NCBI RefSeq assembly: GCF_003344345.1
Contig: NZ_QPIP01000042.1
Coordinates: forward strand, 1 to 15,912
DNA: 15,912 nucleotides
Source of the DNA: Wolbachia endosymbiont of Cylisticus convexus
GTDB lineage: Bacteria > Pseudomonadota > Alphaproteobacteria > Rickettsiales > Anaplasmataceae
Direction: 5' to 3'
Program-made: the position numbers and the translations under genes
Shown here: positions 15,064 through 15,912 of the stretch, one piece after another
How positions within the stretch are numbered: position 1 is the stretch's first letter
Layout of the letters: the number at the start of each line of letters is the position of its first letter
The notes under the pieces: generated by a model
Told to the model about the DNA's origin: nothing
The model's input: the letters and a program-made list of their open reading frames with translations, nothing else
The model's database searches: none

Positions 15064-15912
15064 TTAACTTATTATACATATTGCTTGACTATTTTTCCAA
15101 CTTCTGTGCAAATGTCGATGTTCGTGCCACTTCAGTACTCCTGGGTAAAATACCAAAATATGCTTTTCTAATTCATGTATTGAGTCTTTTTGCTCTAAAT
15201 CGTTTTTATAGTAAACATTGTGTTCTGCTAAAACATAGTTTGTAATCTTTTGATCAGTATAATTTTCTACTTTGTAGTTGTGAGTAATACTGAATCTTTC
15301 CAAAATTGGCTTGTGTTTTAAATTCCAATATTGCCCTGAAAGTTTATCGCTTCCCAATACAAATTTATTTCCTCTTTCTTCTACGCTACTAACTGGAAAG
15401 CACGTATTTATGTCTCCTAAATCCCAACTGTCTGATAATACTATCTGCGCTTTTGCAAATTTAATCGATGGTAATAAACTCTGTGGTAATGGATATAGTG
15501 CTTTTAAGTTGTACCACAAATGATCTCTTTCATAGATGCCTTTATAATCCCTTGTGTGAGGCTCGGTTTCTCCAAGGATTGCTACATCTAGGCGATATAT
15601 ATCATTGCTTAAAGCTCGTTCATAATGATCGCGTAGATAGTTTTCTATAATCCTAATAACTGGACCACTAGACCTGAAAAAATTTACTCTTCCAAATGAT
15701 AACACTGGTCCATCTTTTTCTATTTTTACCCCTGAATAATCAGAAAGAAGATCTCCAAATAAACTCTCATCCAATATAAATCTCTGCGCATTATAATAAT
15801 CGTTAAAAATCCTCATCAATCTGGATCTTACAGGCAGTGATAGTTTTGCCAGCTCTACTACTGCATCTACGAAGAAGTCATTTGGTACCTCTTTTATCCC
15901 TACTTGCAACTC
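15064..15912 (-). CDS. Unassigned protein at the WO structural-gene border, 5' partial
   Basis: The frame is open to the window edge (ELQVGIKEVPND...), and the only start inside is a TTG at 15909, so the true start probably lies outside. The 281 visible residues have no signal peptide or membrane segment. The N-terminal half is helical (FFVDAVVELAKLSLPVRSRL, IIENYLRDHYERALS), and the C-terminal half is strand-rich and ends in a Trp/His-rich stretch (LKWHEHRHLHRSWKNSQ). In WO prophages the ankyrin pair commonly borders the baseplate/tail block, so a tail or tail-fibre-associated protein is possible, but I see no family signature that proves it. A 167-base gap separates it from the ankyrin gene. 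Confidence 0.7.
   Translation of the reverse strand, partial: ELQVGIKEVPNDFFVDAVVELAKLSLPVRSRLMRIFNDYYNAQRFILDESLFGDLLSDYSGVKIEKDGPVLSFGRVNFFRSSGPVIRIIENYLRDHYERALSNDIYRLDVAILGETEPHTRDYKGIYERDHLWYNLKALYPLPQSLLPSIKFAKAQIVLSDSWDLGDINTCFPVSSVEERGNKFVLGSDKLSGQYWNLKHKPILERFSITHNYKVENYTDQKITNYVLAEHNVYYKNDLEQKDSIHELEKHILVFYPGVLKWHEHRHLHRSWKNSQAICIIS

Overview
The window looks like a Wolbachia genome segment carrying phage WO-associated DNA. The evidence is an AT-rich sequence, a recognisable cytoplasmic-incompatibility factor pair (cifA/cifB), a PDDEXK Rpn-type nuclease/transposase, IS5-family debris, LRR and ankyrin proteins with C-terminal membrane hairpins, and a minus-strand block in the order [unassigned 281-aa+ protein]-ankyrin-ankyrin-DUF2924-large serine recombinase. 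That block matches the recombinase end of WO prophages. No rRNA, tRNA or CRISPR was seen.

Region by region: 1-736 holds the end of an Rpn-family gene broken by one extra T in a T7 run. 1002-4537 is a cif operon; the cifB product has two PD-(D/E)XK modules with intact D-E-K triads and QxxxY motifs and no visible deubiquitylase domain, so it is a nuclease-only (CinB-like) pair. 4555-5066 is a dead IS5-family remnant ended by a repeat end that recurs further on. 5155-6049 is gene-free and carries the first copy of a 154-bp repeat. 6050-6679 is a small acidic protein resembling DUF7691. 6683-6870 is a MITE-like element with 33-bp inverted repeats, followed by the second copy of the 154-bp repeat. 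7133-9778 is an 881-aa LRR protein with a C-terminal membrane hairpin. 9953-10072 (minus) is a probable 39-aa gene. 10175-11353 is a 392-aa protein with the same kind of membrane tail. 11354-11778 is gene-free. 11779-15912 (minus) is the WO recombinase/ankyrin module; the recombinase is split by a frameshift and the first ankyrin gene probably lost its C-terminal end the same way.

Working together: cifA/cifB would be the modification/rescue pair acting in host gametes. The LRR, 392-aa and ankyrin proteins are candidate host-interaction proteins of the eukaryotic association module. The recombinase is the integration enzyme but appears inactivated, so this prophage end is probably fixed in the chromosome unless the indels are sequence errors. 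Three genes (Rpn, recombinase, ankyrin) each show a one-base disruption at or beside a homopolymer, which fits either decay or base-call errors; the cif reading frames are intact.
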